Shown here: in pieces, positions 11,896 to 25,400 of the stretch
Layout of the letters: every line of letters starts with the position of its first letter
Position numbering within the stretch: position 1 is the stretch's first letter
The notes under the pieces: model-generated
The model's database searches: none
The model's input: only the letters and a program-made list of their open reading frames with translations
What the model was told of the DNA's origin: nothing
Made by a program: the position numbers and the translations under genes
Assembly: GCA_032622095.1 (NCBI GenBank)
Contig: CP136066.1
Coordinates: 98,353,319 to 98,417,318, forward strand
Source of the DNA: Siphonodentalium dalli
Lineage: Eukaryota > Mollusca > Scaphopoda > Gadilida > Siphonodentaliidae
DNA: 64,000 bases
Reading direction: 5' to 3'

Positions 11896-13488
11896 GGTGA
11901 CGTTCACACATAGCCGGCGAAGCCGTTACCCGGCGAACCCGTTAGCCGGCGAAGGTTGGGCAGAGTGTTTACACATCGCCGGCGAAGATACGCATATATT
12001 CATGTGTCTCCTTTACTTCATAATAGTTTTCGTTTTAGTTCTCACTGAACTGCAATATGATATTGCTGTACACCTGTAAACATCTAGCCGCTTCCTGTTA
12101 GAGATATGGTTGGGCAGTATAGTGAAATGAAACTTTTTAGAAATGGAAATGCCGAAATTATTAATATCCAACTCAAACTTTCAGGTATTGCTATTGGTAA
12201 TTTTATAGATATTTAAAAAACATTTTTAATGGTTTGTTTTGGTTCACAAACTTCACATACAGCCTGTGAAGTGAGTGTCGCACCAAAAGCATGGCCATTG
12301 TCAGTTTTGAGATCTGTTCGTCGCATACATCTACAAATTGGTGTCTAATCATTCGGATTGGATTTTATATTATATATATAAGTTTCAACATCGCGAATCA
12401 AATGTGACACATTTTCCGTTTGCACATTATACAATAAAATATGTTTTTCATTTTACTCGGGCGTTCACCATGTCCATGTATACAGGGCCGAGGCGATGGG
12501 GGTGTCTCATCCCAACTTTAATCAAAATATTCAAAAGCTGGAAATTTCATACCTGTGCAATAGTTGGACATTTGACATCAGCAATATGATGAAATTGTTC
12601 TCGTAGTTTTATTTTCAACAATTTGTTATTGGTGATTTCTTTAGGCAACATTTGCTTATTTTTTTACCAAATTGTTGGACTGAAATGACCATCAGTTGGA
12701 AATGATCCAACCTTATTAGAGGTGCGTCAAGTTTGGAAAATGTCCAACAATTGGAAATCTTAAGGCTGGATGCTAGGATTTTGCAATTTTCAGGATTCAG
12801 ATTAAAAAAAATTCTCACACCTGACCATAACCACGGTCGGTCGATAAATTCCAAAGATGAACAGTCCCACACCTCCAAATCAGGCCCTCTAGACCCGTCC
12901 CTGTGTCAATATGTCCACGGCGCACTCAGATTTAGATTATTGAACTAATTGTCCATTAAGTTTGAATCCACAGAAACGTGCCATCCCATTTCTTCCATAT
13001 ATATATATGGACATACATGTACATGAATTAATTCCCTCGAATGCGCAACAAATGTACCATGCACATGCAGAGTACGTGTACCATCATCGGTTAGTATTTA
13101 TAATAATAGCTTATAACCAAGGTGCGTGACCACCGACCTGACAGCTGATTAGAGACAATCAAACTGGCACACTGACCAATATATACACAGGCGAAAAGCG
13201 GGCTGGTCTATCAGCGATTGCACAATAATATTGTTCGAGTTAATTGTTGAAAGGAAATCACCCATGACGGCATGACCCCAGATAAACATCTAACTTAACC
13301 GCAGAGCGAATTAGAATCCATACGACAATCAGGTGCTTGTACTAAAGCATTTTTAACAAAAAGTTGAAAACTGTATAGCTGAGTATCCGGATAGCCGTAA
13401 TTCTTATCCGGCGAAGTATAAACACTCTATTGTTATCGCTGCCGGCTACAGCGAATGCGATCTTCGCCGGGTAATGTATAAACACCCC
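11896..13488. mobile_element. 1.6 kb insertion splitting the minisatellite, with imperfect inverted ends
   Basis: The satellite stops after TTCTAA at 11895 and resumes with CTAACACGCC at 13489. The insertion ends are related in inverted orientation: GACGTTCACACATAGCCGG on the left against GGTGTTTATACATTACCCGG read in from the right, each leading to CCGGCGAAG. Several further CCGGCGAA motifs lie near both ends. TAA (or CTAA) borders both sides. A three-base TAA duplication would suit a PIF/Harbinger-type element, but CTAA also belongs to every satellite unit, so the duplication cannot be proved. No transposase is visible; the element would be non-autonomous. Confidence 0.65.
12483..12903 (-). 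mobile_element. Nested diverged copy of the CAGGG-ended element inside the satellite insertion
   Basis: The left end CAGGGCCGAGGCGATGGGGG and right end CCTCTAGACCCGTCCCTG resemble the ends of the element at 33684-34685, CAGGGATGTGGCTAGAGG and its inverse. The interior matches that element in reverse complement: GGAAATTTCATACCTG, then CATCAGTTGGAAA, then CCAACCTTA appear in matching order. Flanking duplications are not clean. It is shorter than the other copy, so probably internally deleted. Confidence 0.55.
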
Positions 13489-16400
13489 CTAACACGCCCC
13501 CCCCCAACGCTGAATAAAGTAAGCCTTCTAACGCCCCCCCCCCCAACGCTGAATAAAGTAAGCCTTCTAACGCCTCCCCCCGACGCTGAATAAAGTAAGC
13601 CTTCTAACGCCCCCCCGACGCTGAATAAAGTAAGCCTTCTAACGCCCCCCCCCAACGCTGAATAAAGTAAGCCTTCTAACACGCCCCCCCAACGCTGAAT
13701 AAAGTAAGCCTTCTAACACGCCCCCCCCCCAACGATGAATAAAGTAAGCTTTCTAACGCCTCCCCCCGACGCTGAATAAAGTAAGCCTTCTAACACCCCC
13801 CCCCAACGCTGAATAAAGTAAGCCTTCTAACACGCCCCTCCAACGCTGAATAAATTAAGCCTACTAACGCCCCCCCCGGACGCTGAATAAAGTAAGCCTT
13901 CTAACGCCCCCCCGGACGCTGAATAAAGTAAGCCTTCTAACGCCCCCCCGACGCTTAATAAAGTAAGCATTCTAACGCCCCCCCCCGACGCTTAATAAAG
14001 TAATCCTTCTAACACCCCCCCCCGACGCTGAATAAAGTAAGCCTTCTAACGCCCCCCCCCGACGCTGAATAAAGTAAGCCTTCTAACGCCCCCCAAACGC
14101 TGAATAAAGTAAGCCTGCTAACGCCCCCCCAACGCTGAATAAAGTAAGCCTACTAACGCCCCCCCCAACGCTGAATAAAGTAAGCCTTCTAACGCACCCC
14201 CCCCCGACGCTGAATAAAGTAAGCCTACTAACGCCCCCCCCCCCAACGCTGAATAAAGTAAGCCTACTAACGCCCCCCCCCCCAACGCTGAATAAAGTAA
14301 GCCTACTAACGCCCCCCAAACGCTGAATAAAGTAAGCCTGCTAACGCCCCCCCCCCAACGCTGAATAAAGTAAGCCTTCTAACGCCCCCCCCCCCCGACG
14401 CTGAATAAAGTAAGCCTACTAACGCCCCCCCAACGCTGAATAAAGTAAGCCTACTAACGCCCCCCCCAACGCTGAATAAAGTAAGCCTACTAACGCCCCC
14501 CAAACGCTGAATAAAGTAAGCCTGCTAACGCCCCCCCCAACGCTGAATAAAGTAAGCCTTCTAACGCCCCCCCCAACGCTGAATAAAGTAAGCCTTCTAA
14601 CGCCCCCCCCCGACGCTGAATAAAGTAAGCCTACTAACGCCCCCCCCCAACGCTGAATAAAGTAAGCCTACTAACGCCCCCCCCCAACGCTGAATAAAGT
14701 AAGCCTACTAACGCCCCCCCCCCCCCGACGCTGAATAAAGTAAGCCTTCTAACGCCCCCCCAACGCTGAATAAAGTAAGCCTTCTAACGCCCCCCCCCGA
14801 CGCTGAATAAAGTAAGCCTTCTAACGCCCCCCCGACGCTGAATAAAGTAAGCCTACTAACGCCCCCCCCCCAACGCTGAATAAAGTAAGCCTTCTAACGC
14901 CCCCCCCCGACGCTGAATAAAGTAAGCATACTAACCCCCCCCCCCGACGCTGAATAAAGTAAGCCTTCTAACGCCCCCCCCCCCAACGCTGAATAAAGTA
15001 AGCCTTCTAACGCCCCCCCCCGACGCTGAATAAAGTAAGCATACTAACCCCCCCCCGACGCTGAATAAAGTAAGCCTTCTAACGCCCCCCCCCCCAACGC
15101 TGAATAAAGTAAGCCTTCTAACGCCCCCCCCCCGACGCTGAATAAAGTAAGCATACTAACCCCCCCCGACGCTGAATAAAGTAAGCCTCCTAACGCCCCC
15201 CCCCAACGCTGAATAAAGTAAGCCTTCTAACGCCCCCCCCCAACGCTGAATAAAGTAAGCCTTCTAACGCCCCCCCCAACGCTGAATAAAGTAAGCCTTC
15301 TAACGCCTCCCCCGACGCTGAATAAAGTAAGCCTACTAACGCCCCCCCAACGCTGAATAAAGTAAGCCTACTAACGCCCCCCCGACGCTGAATAAAGTAA
15401 GCATACTAACGCCCCCGCCCCCCCCAACGCTGAATAAAGTAAGCCTTCTAACGCCTCCCCCAACGCTGAATAAAGTAAGCCTTATAACGCCTCCCCCCGA
15501 CGCTTAATAAAGTAAGCCTTCTAACGCCCCCCCCCCCCCGACGCTTAATAAAGTAAGCCTTCTAACGCCCCCCCAACGCTGAATAAAGTAAGCCTTATAA
15601 CGCCCCCCCCCGACGCTGAATAAAGTAAGCCTTCTAACGCCCCCCCCGACGCTGAATAAAGTAAGCCTTCTAACGCCCCCCCCCCCGACGCTGAATAAAG
15701 TAAGCCTTCTATCGCCCCCCGACGCTGAATAAAGTAAGCCTACTAACACGCCCCCCCCAACGCTGAATAAAGTAAGCCTTCTAACGCCCCCCCCAACGCT
15801 GAATAAAGTAAGCCTTCTAACCCCCCCCAACGCTGAATAAAGTAAGCCTTCTAACGCCCCACCCCCAACGTTGAATAAAGTAAGCCTACTAACGCCCCCC
15901 CCCCCAACGCTGAATAAAGTAAGCCTTCTAACGCCCCACCCCCAACGTTGAATAAAGTAAGCCTACTAACGCCCCCCCAACGCTGAATAAAGTAAGCCTT
16001 CTAACGCCCCCCCCAACGCTGAATAAAGTAAGCCTTCTAACGCGCCCCCAACGCTGAATAAAGTAAGCCTTCTAACGCGCCCCCAACGCTGAATAAAGTA
16101 AGCCTTCTAACGCCCCCCCCCAACGCTGAATAAAGTAAGCCTACTAACGCCCCCCCCCCCAACGCTGAATAAAGTAAGCCTACTAACGCCCCCCCTCCCA
16201 ACGCTGAATAAAGTAAGCCTACTAACGCCCCCCCCAACGCTGAATAAAGTAAGCCTACTAACGCCCCCGCCCCCCCAACGCTGAATAAAGTAAGCCTTCT
16301 AACGCCCCCCCCCCCGACGCTGAATAAAGTAAGCGTTCTAACGCCCCCCCCCCGACGCTGAATAAAGTAAGCCTTCTAACACGCCCCCCCCCCGACGCTG

Positions 16401-19400
16401 AATAAAGTAAGCGTTCTAACGCCCCCCCCCCCGACGCTGAATAAAGTAAGCCTACTAACGCCCCCGCCCCCCAACGCTGAATAAAGTAAGCCTTCTAACG
16501 CCCCCCCCCCGACACTGAATAAAGTAAGCGTTCTAACGCCCCCCCCCGACGCTGAATAAAGTAAGCATTCTAACGCCCCCCCCCCCCCCAACGCTGAATA
16601 AAGTAAGCATTCTAACGCCCCCCCCCGACGCTGAATAAAGTAAGCCTTCTAACGCCCCCCCCCGACGCTGAATAAAGTAAGCCTTCTAACACGCCCCCCC
16701 AACGCTGAATAAAGTAAGCCTTCTAACACGCCCCCCCAACGATGAATAAAGTAAGCTTTCTAACGCCTCCCCCCGACGCTGAATAAAGTAAGCCTTCTAA
16801 CACTCCCCCCCCAACGCTGAATAAAGTAAGCCTTCTAACGCCCCCCCCCCCGACGCTGAATAAAGTAAGCCTTCTAACGCCCCCCCAACGATGAAAAAAG
16901 TAAGCCTTCTAACACGCCCCCCCCCAACGATGAATAAAGTAAGCCTTCTAACGCCTCCCCCCGACGCTGAATAAAGTAAGCCTTCTAACACGCCCCCCCC
17001 CAACGCTGAATAAAGTAAGCCTTCTAACACGCCCCCCCCAACGCTGAATAAAGTAAGCCTTCTAACACCGCCCCCCCAACGTTGAATAAAGTAAGCCTTC
17101 TGACGCCCCCCCCCGACGCCTGAATAAAGTAAGCCTTCTAACGCCCGCGTCCCCCCAACGCTGAATAAAGTAAGCCTTCTAACGCCCCCCCCGAAGCTGA
17201 ATAAAGTAAGCCTTCTAACACGCCCCCCCCCAACGCTGAATAAAGTAAGCCTTCAAACCCCCCCCCCCCGACGCTGAATAAAGTAAGCCTTCTAACGCCC
17301 CCCCCGACGCTGAATAAAGTAAGCCTTCTAACGCCCCCCCCCCGACGCTGAATAAAGTAAGCCTTCTAACGCCCCCCCCCCAACGCTGAATAAAGTAAGC
17401 CTGCTAACGCCCCCCCCCCCAACGCTTAATAAAGTAAGCCTTCTAACGCCCCCCCCCCCCCCCAACGCTGAATAAAGTAAGCCTACTAACGCCCCCCCCA
17501 ACGCTGAATAAAGTAAGCCTACTAACGCCCCCACCCAACGCTGAATAAAGTAAGCCTTCTAACGCCCCCCCCGACGCTGAATAAAGTAAGCCTTCTAACG
17601 CCCCCCCCCCCCCGACGCTGAATAAAGTAAGCCTTCTAACGCCCCCCCCAACGCTGAATAAAGTAAGCCTGCTAACGCCCCCCCCCCAACGCTTAATAAA
17701 GTAAGCATTCTAACGCCCCCCCCCAACGCTGAATAAAGTAAGCCTACTAACGCCCCCCCCAACGCTGAATAAAGTAAGCCTGCTAACGCCCCCCCAACGC
17801 TTAATAAAGTAAGCCTTCTAACGCCCCCCCCCCAACGCTGAATAAAGTAAGCCTACTAACGCCCCCCAACGCTGAATAAAGTAAGCCTACTAACGCCCCC
17901 ACCCAACGCTGAATAAAATAAGCCTTCTAACGCCCCCCCCCCGACGCTGAATAAAGTAAGCCTTCTAACGCCCCCCCCGACGCTGAATAAAGTAAGCCTT
18001 CTAACACGCCCCCCCCCCAACGCTGAATAAATTAAGCCTACTAACGCCCCCCCCCAACGCTGAATAAAGTAAGCCTTCTAACGCCCCCCCCCCGACGCTG
18101 AATAAAGTAAGCCTTCTAACACGCCCCCCCCCCACCAACGCTGAATAAAGTAAGCCTACTAACGCCCCCCAACGCTGAATACAGTAAGCCTTCTAACGCC
18201 CCCCCCCCCCAACGCAGAATAATGTAAGCCTACTAACGCCCCCCAACGCTGAATACAGTAAGCCTTCTAACGCCCCCTCGACGCTTAATAAAGTAAGCCT
18301 TCTAACGCCCCCTCGACGCTTAATAAAGTAAGCCTTCTAACGCCCCCCCCCCCGACGCTTAATAAAGTAAGCCTTCTAACGCCCCACCCGACGCTTAATA
18401 AAGTAAGCCTTCTAACGCCCCCCCGACGCTAAATAAAGTAAGCCTTATAACGCCCCCCCCCCACGCTTAATAAAGTAAGCCTTCTAACGCCCCCACCCCG
18501 ACGCTGAATAAAGTGAGCATTCTAACGCCCACCCCGACGCTTAATAAAGTAAGCCTTCTAACGCCCCCCCGACGCTTAATAAAGTAAGCTTCCTAACACC
18601 CCTCCCCCCGACGCTTAATAAAGTAAGCCTTCTAACGCCCCCCCCCCCGACGCTTAATACAGGAAGCCTTCTAACGCCCCCACCCCCGCCCGACGCTTAA
18701 TAAAGTAAGCCTTCTAATGCCCACCCCGACGCTTAATACAGTAAGCCTTCTAACGCCCCCACCCCCCGCCCGACGCTTAATAAAGTAAGCCTTCTAACGC
18801 CCACCCCGACGCTTAATACAGTAAGTCTTCTAACGCCCCCACCCGACGCTGAATAAAGTAAGCCTTCTAACGCCCACCCCGACGCTTAATAAAGTAAGCC
18901 TTCTAACGCCCACCCCGACGCTTAATACAGTAAGCCTTCTAACGCCCCCACCCCCGACGCTGAATACAGTAAGCCTTCTAACGCCCCCGCCCGACGCTTA
19001 ATAAAGTAAGCCTTCTAACGCCCACCCCGACGCTTAATAAAGTAAGCCTTCTAACGCCCACCCCGACGCTTAATACAGTAAGCCTTCTAACGCCCCCACC
19101 CCCCGCCCGACGCTTAATAAAGTAAGCCTTCTAACGCCCACCCCGACGCTTAATACAGTAAGCCTTCTAACGCCCACCCGACGCTTAATACAGTAAGCCT
19201 TCTAACGCCCCCGCCCGACGCTTAATAAAGTAAGTCTTCTAACGCCCACCCCGACGCTTAATACAGTAAGCCTTCTAATGCCCCCACCCGACGCTGAATA
19301 AAGTAAGCCTTCTAACACCCCCCCCGACGCTTAATAAAGTAAGCCTTCTAACGCCCACTCCGACGCTTAATACAGTAAGCCTTCTAACGCCCACCCGACG

Positions 19401-22400
19401 CTTAATACAGTACGCCTTCTAACGCCCCCGCCCGACGCTTAATACAGTAAGCCTTCTAACGCCCACCGACGCTTAATACAGTAAGCCTTCTAACGCCCCC
19501 ACCGACGCTTAATACAGTAAGCCTTCTAACGCCCACCCGACCCTTAATACAGTAAGCCTTCTAACGCCCCCGCCCGACGCTTAATAAAGTAAGCCTTCTA
19601 ACGCCCACCCCGACGCTTAATACAGTAAGCCTTCTAACGCCCCCACCCGACGCTGAATAAAGTAAGCCTTCTAACACCCCCCCCGACGCTTAATAAAGTA
19701 AGCCTTCTAACGCCCACCCCGACGCTTAATACAGTAAGCCTTCTAACGCCCACCCGACGCTTAATAAAGTAAGCCTTCTAACGCCCCCCCCCGACGCTTA
19801 ATACAGTAAGCCTTCTAACGCGGAACCCCCCGACGATGCATAAAGTAAGCCTTCTAACGCCCCCTCCCCGACGCTTAATAAAGTAAGCCTTCTAACGCCC
19901 CCCCCCGACGCTTAATAAAGAAAGCCTTCTAACGCCAACACCGACGCTTAATAAAGTAAGCCTTCTAACGCCCCACCCCCGACGCTTAATAAAGTAAGCC
20001 TTCTAACGCGGGCCCCTCCGACGCTTAATAAAGTAAGCCTTCTAACGTCCCCCCCCCCCCGACGCTTAATAAAGTAAGCCTTCTAACGCCCCCCCCCTAC
20101 GCTTAATAAAGTAAGCCTTCTAACGCCCCCCCCCGACACTGAATACATTAAGCCTTCTAATGCACCCCCCCGACGCTGAATAAAGTAAGCCTTCTAACGC
20201 CCCCCCCCGACGCTGAATAAAGTAATCCTTCTAACGCGGAACCCCCGACGATGCATAAAGTAAGCATTCTAACGCCCCCCCCCCGACACTGAATACATTA
20301 AGCCTTCTAACGCTCCCCCCGACGCTTAATAAAGTAAGCCTTCTAACGCGGGCCCCCTCCGACGCTGAATAAAGTAAGCCTCTGAACGCGGCCCCAGACG
20401 CTGAATAAAGTATGCCTTCTAACACCCCCCCCGACGCTTAATAAAGTAAGCTTCCTAACGCCCCCTCCCCCCCGACGCTTAATAAAGTAAGCCTTCTAAC
20501 GCACCCCGACGCTGAATAAAGTAAGCCTTCTAACGCCCACCCCCGACGCTTAATAAAGTAAGCATTCTAACGCCCCCACCCGACGCTGCATAAAGTAAGC
20601 CTACTAACGCCCCCCACCGACGCTGCATAAAGTAAGCCTTCTAACGCCCCCCCCCCGACGCTTAATAAAGTATGCCTTCTAACGCCCCCCCCCCCCCCGA
20701 CGCTTAATACAGTAAGCCTTCTAACGCCCCCACCCCCCGACGCTGAATACAGTAAGCCTTCTAACGCCCCCCGCCCGACGCTTAATAAAGTAAGCCTTCT
20801 AACGCCCACCCCGACGCTTAATAAAGTAAGCCTTCTAACGACCCCCCAACGCTTAATAAAGTAAGCCTTCTAACGCCCCCCCCCCAACGCTGAATAAAGT
20901 AAGCCTACTAACGCCCCCCAACGCTGAATAAAGTAAGCCTACTAACGCCCCCACCCAACGCTGAATAAAATAAGCCTTCTAACGCCCCCCCCCGACGCTG
21001 AATAAAGTAAGCCTTCTAACGCCCCCCCCCCCCCGACGCTGAATAAAGTAAGCCTTCTAACACGCCCCCCCACCAACGCTGAATAAAGTAAGCCTACTAA
21101 CGCCCCCCCAACGCTGAATACAGTAAGCCTTCTAACGCCCCCCCCCCCAACGCAGAATAATGTAAGCCTACTAACGCCCCCCCCCCCAACGCTGAATACA
21201 GTAAGCCTTCTAACGCCCCCCTCGACGCTTAATAAAGTAAGCCTTCTAACGCCCCCTCGACGCTTAATAAAGTAAGCCTTCTAACGCCCCCCCCCCGACG
21301 CTTAATAAAGTAAGCCTTCTAACGCCCCACCCGACGCTTAATAAAGTAAGCCTTCTAACGCCCCCCCGACGCTGAATAAAGTAAGCCTTATAACGCCCCC
21401 CCCCACGCTTAATAAAGTAAGCCTTCTAACGCCCCCACCCCGACGCTGAATAAAGTGAGCATTCTAACGCCCACCCCGACGCTTAATAAAGTAAGCCTTC
21501 TAACGCCCCCCCCGACGCTTAATAAAGTAAGCTTCATAACACCCCTCCCCCCGACGCTTAATAAAGTAAGCCTTCTAACGCCCCCCCCCCGACGCTTAAT
21601 ACAGGAAGCCTTCTAACGCCCCCACCCCCCGCCCGACGCTTAATAAAGTAAGCCTTCTAATGCCCACCCCGACGCTTAATACAATAAGCCTTCTAACGCC
21701 CCCACCCCCGCCCGACGCTTAATAAAGTAAGCCTTCTAACGCCCACCCCCGACGCTTAATACAGTAAGTCTTCTAACGCCCCCACCCGACGCTGAATAAA
21801 GTAAGCCTTCTAACGCCCACCCCGACGCTTAATAAAGTAAGCCTTCTAACGCCCACCCCGACGCTTAATACAGTAAGCCTTCTAACGCCCCCACCCCCGA
21901 CGCTGAATACAGTAAGCCTTCTAACGCCCCCGCCCGACGCTTAATAAAGTAAGCCTTCTAACGCCCACCCCGACGCTTAATAAAGTAAGCCTTCTAACGC
22001 CCACCCCGACCGCTTAATACAGTAAGCCTTCTAACGCCCCCACCCCCCGCCCGACGCTTAATAAAGTAAGCCTTCTAACGCCCCACCCCGACGCTTAATA
22101 CAGTAAGCCTTCTAACGCCCACCCGACGCTTAATACAGTAAGCCTTCTAACGCCCCCGCCCGACGCTTAATAAAGTAAGTCTTCTAACGCCCCACCCCGA
22201 CGCTTAATACAGTAAGCCTTCTAACGCCCCCACCCGACGCTGAATAAAGTAAGCCTTCTAACACCCCCCCCCGACGCTTAATAAAGTAAGCCTTCTAACG
22301 CCCACTCCGACGCTTAATACAGTAAGCCTTCTAACGCCCACCCGACGCTTAATACAGTACGCCTTCTAACGCCCCCGCCCGACGCTTAATACAGTAAGCC

Positions 22401-25400
22401 TTCTAACGCCCCACCGACGCTTAATACAGTAAGCCTTCTAACGCCCCCACCGACGCTTAATACAGTAAGCCTTCTAACGCCCACCCGACGCTTAATACAG
22501 TAAGCCTTCTAACGCCCCCGCCCGACGCTTAATAAAGTAAGCCTTCTAACGCCCACCCCGACGCTTAATACAGTAAGCCTTCTAACGCCCCCACCCGACG
22601 CTGAATAAAGTAAGCCTTCTAACACCCCCCCCGACGCTTAATAAAGTAAGCCTTCTAACGCCCACCCCGACGCTTAATACAGTAAGCCTTCTAACGCCCA
22701 CCCGACGCTTAATAAAGTAAGCCTTCTAACGCCCCCCCCCCCGACGCTTAATACAGTAAGCCTTCTAACGCGGAACCCCCCGACGATGCATAAAGTAAGC
22801 CTTCTAACGCCCCCCCTCCCCGACGCTTAATAAAGTAAGCCTTCTAACGCCCCCCCCCGACGCTTAATAAAGAAAGCCTTCTAACGCCAACACCGACGCT
22901 TAATAAAGTAAGCCTTCTAACGCCCCACCCCCGACGCTTAATAAAGTAAGCCTTCTAACGCGGGCCCCTCCGACGCTTAATAAAGTAAGCCTTCTAACGT
23001 CCCCCCCCCGACGCTTAATAAAGTAAGCCTTCTAACGCCCCCCCCCCTACGCTTAATAAAGTAAGCCTTCTAACGCCCCCCCCCCCCCCCGACACTGAAT
23101 ACATTAAGCCTTCTAATGCACCCCCCCGACGCTGAATAAAGTAAGCCTTCTAACGCCCCCCCCCCCCCGACGCTGAATAAAGTAATCCTTCTAACGCGGA
23201 ACCCCCGACGATGCATAAAGTAAGCATTCTAACGCCCCCCCCCCGACACTGAATACATTAAGCCTTCTAACGCTCCCCCGACGCTTAATAAAGTAAGCCT
23301 TCTAACGCGGGCCCCTCCGACGCTGAATAAAGTAAGCCTCTGAACGCGGCCCCAGACGCTGAATAAAGTATGCCTTCTAACACCCCCCCCGACGCTTAAT
23401 AAAGTAAGCTTCCTAACGCCCCTCCCCCCGACGCTTAATAAAGTAAGCCTTCTAACGCACCCCGACGCTGAATAAAGTAAGCCTTCTAACGCCCACCCCC
23501 GACGCTTAATAAAGTAAGCATTCTAACGCCCCCACCCGACGCTGCATAAAGTAAGCCTTCTAACGCCCCCCACCGACGCTGCATAAAGTAAGCCTTCTAA
23601 CGCCCCCCCCGACGCTTAATAAAGTATGCCTTCTAACGCCCCCCCCCCCCCCCCCGACGCTTAATACAGTAAGCCTTCTAACGCCCCCCACCCCCGACGC
23701 TGAATACAGTAAGCCTTCTAACGCCCCCGCCCGACGCTTAATAAAGTAAGCCTTCTAACGCCCACCCCGACGCTTAATAAAGTAAGCCTTCTAACGCCCA
23801 CCCCGACGCTTAATACAGTAAGCCTTCTAACGCCCCCCACCCCCGCCCGACGCTTAATAAAGTAAGCCTTCTAACGCCCACCCCGACGCTTAATACAGTA
23901 AGCCTTCTAACGCCCACCCGACGCTTAATACAGTAAGCCTTCTAACGCCCCCGCCCGACGCTTAATAAAGTAAGCCTTCTAACGCCCACCCCGACGCTTA
24001 ATACAGTAAGCCTTCTAACGCCCCCACCCGACGCTGAATAAAGTAAGCCTTCTAACACCCCCCCGACGCTTAATAAAGTAAGCCTTATAACGCCCACCCC
24101 CGACGCTTAATACAGTAAGCCTTCTAACGCCCACCCGACGCTTAATACAGTACGCCTTCTAACGCCCCCGCCCGACGCTTAATACAGTAAGCCTTCTAAC
24201 GCCCACCGACGCTTAATACAGTAAGCCTTCTAACGCCCCCACCGACGCTTAATACAGTAAGCCTTCTAACGCCCACCCGACGCTTAATACAGTAAGCCTT
24301 CTAACGCCCCCGCCCGACGCTTAATAAAGTAAGCCTTCTAACGCCCACCCCGACGCTTAATACAGTAAGCCTTCTAACGCCCCCACCCGACGCTGAATAA
24401 AGTAAGCCTTCTAACACCCCCCCGACGCTTAATAAAGTAAGCCTTCTAACGCCCACCCCAGACGCTTAATACAGTAAGTCTTCTAACGCCCCCCACCCGA
24501 CGCTGAATAAAGTAAGCCTTCTAACGCCCCACCCCGACGCTTAATAAAGTAAGCCTTCTAACGCCCATCCCGACGCTTAATACAGTAAGCCTTCTAACGC
24601 CCCCACCCCCGACGCTGAATACAGTAAGCCTTCTAACGCCCCCGCCCGACGCTTAATAAAGTAAGCCTTCTAACGCCCACCCCCGACGCTTAATAAAGTA
24701 AGCCTTCTAACGCCCAACCCGACGCTTAATACAGTAAGCCTTCTAACGCCCCCACCCCCCCGCCCGACGCTTAATAAAGTAAGCCTTCTAACGCCCACCC
24801 CGACGCTTAATACAGTAAGCCTTCTAACGCCCACCCGACGCTTAATACAGTAAGCCTTCTAACGCCCCCGCACGACGCTTAATAAAGTAAGCCTTCTAAT
24901 GCCCACCCCGACGCTTAATACAGTAAGCCTTCTAACGCCCCCACCCGACGCTGAATAAAGTAAGCCTTCTAACACCCCCCCCGACGCTTAATAAAGTAAG
25001 CCTTCTAACGCCCACCCCGACGCTTAATACAGTAAGCCTTCTAACGCCCACCCGACGCTTAATACAGTACGCCTTCTAACGCCCCCGCCCGACGCTTAAT
25101 ACAGTAAGCCTTCTAACGCCCACCGACGCTTAATACAGTAAGCCTTCTAACGCCCCCACCGACGCTTAATAACGCCCCCACCGACGCTTAATACAGTAAG
25201 CCTTCTAACGCCCACCCGACGCTTAATAAAGTAAGCCTTCTAACGCCCCCCCCGACGCTTAATACAGTAAGCCTTCTAACGCGGAACCCCCCGACGATGC
25301 ATAAAGTAAGCCTTCTAACGCCCCCTCCCCGACGCTTAATAAAGTAAGCCTTCTAACGCCCCCCCCCCCCCCCCCGACGCTTAATAAAGAAAGCCTTCTA

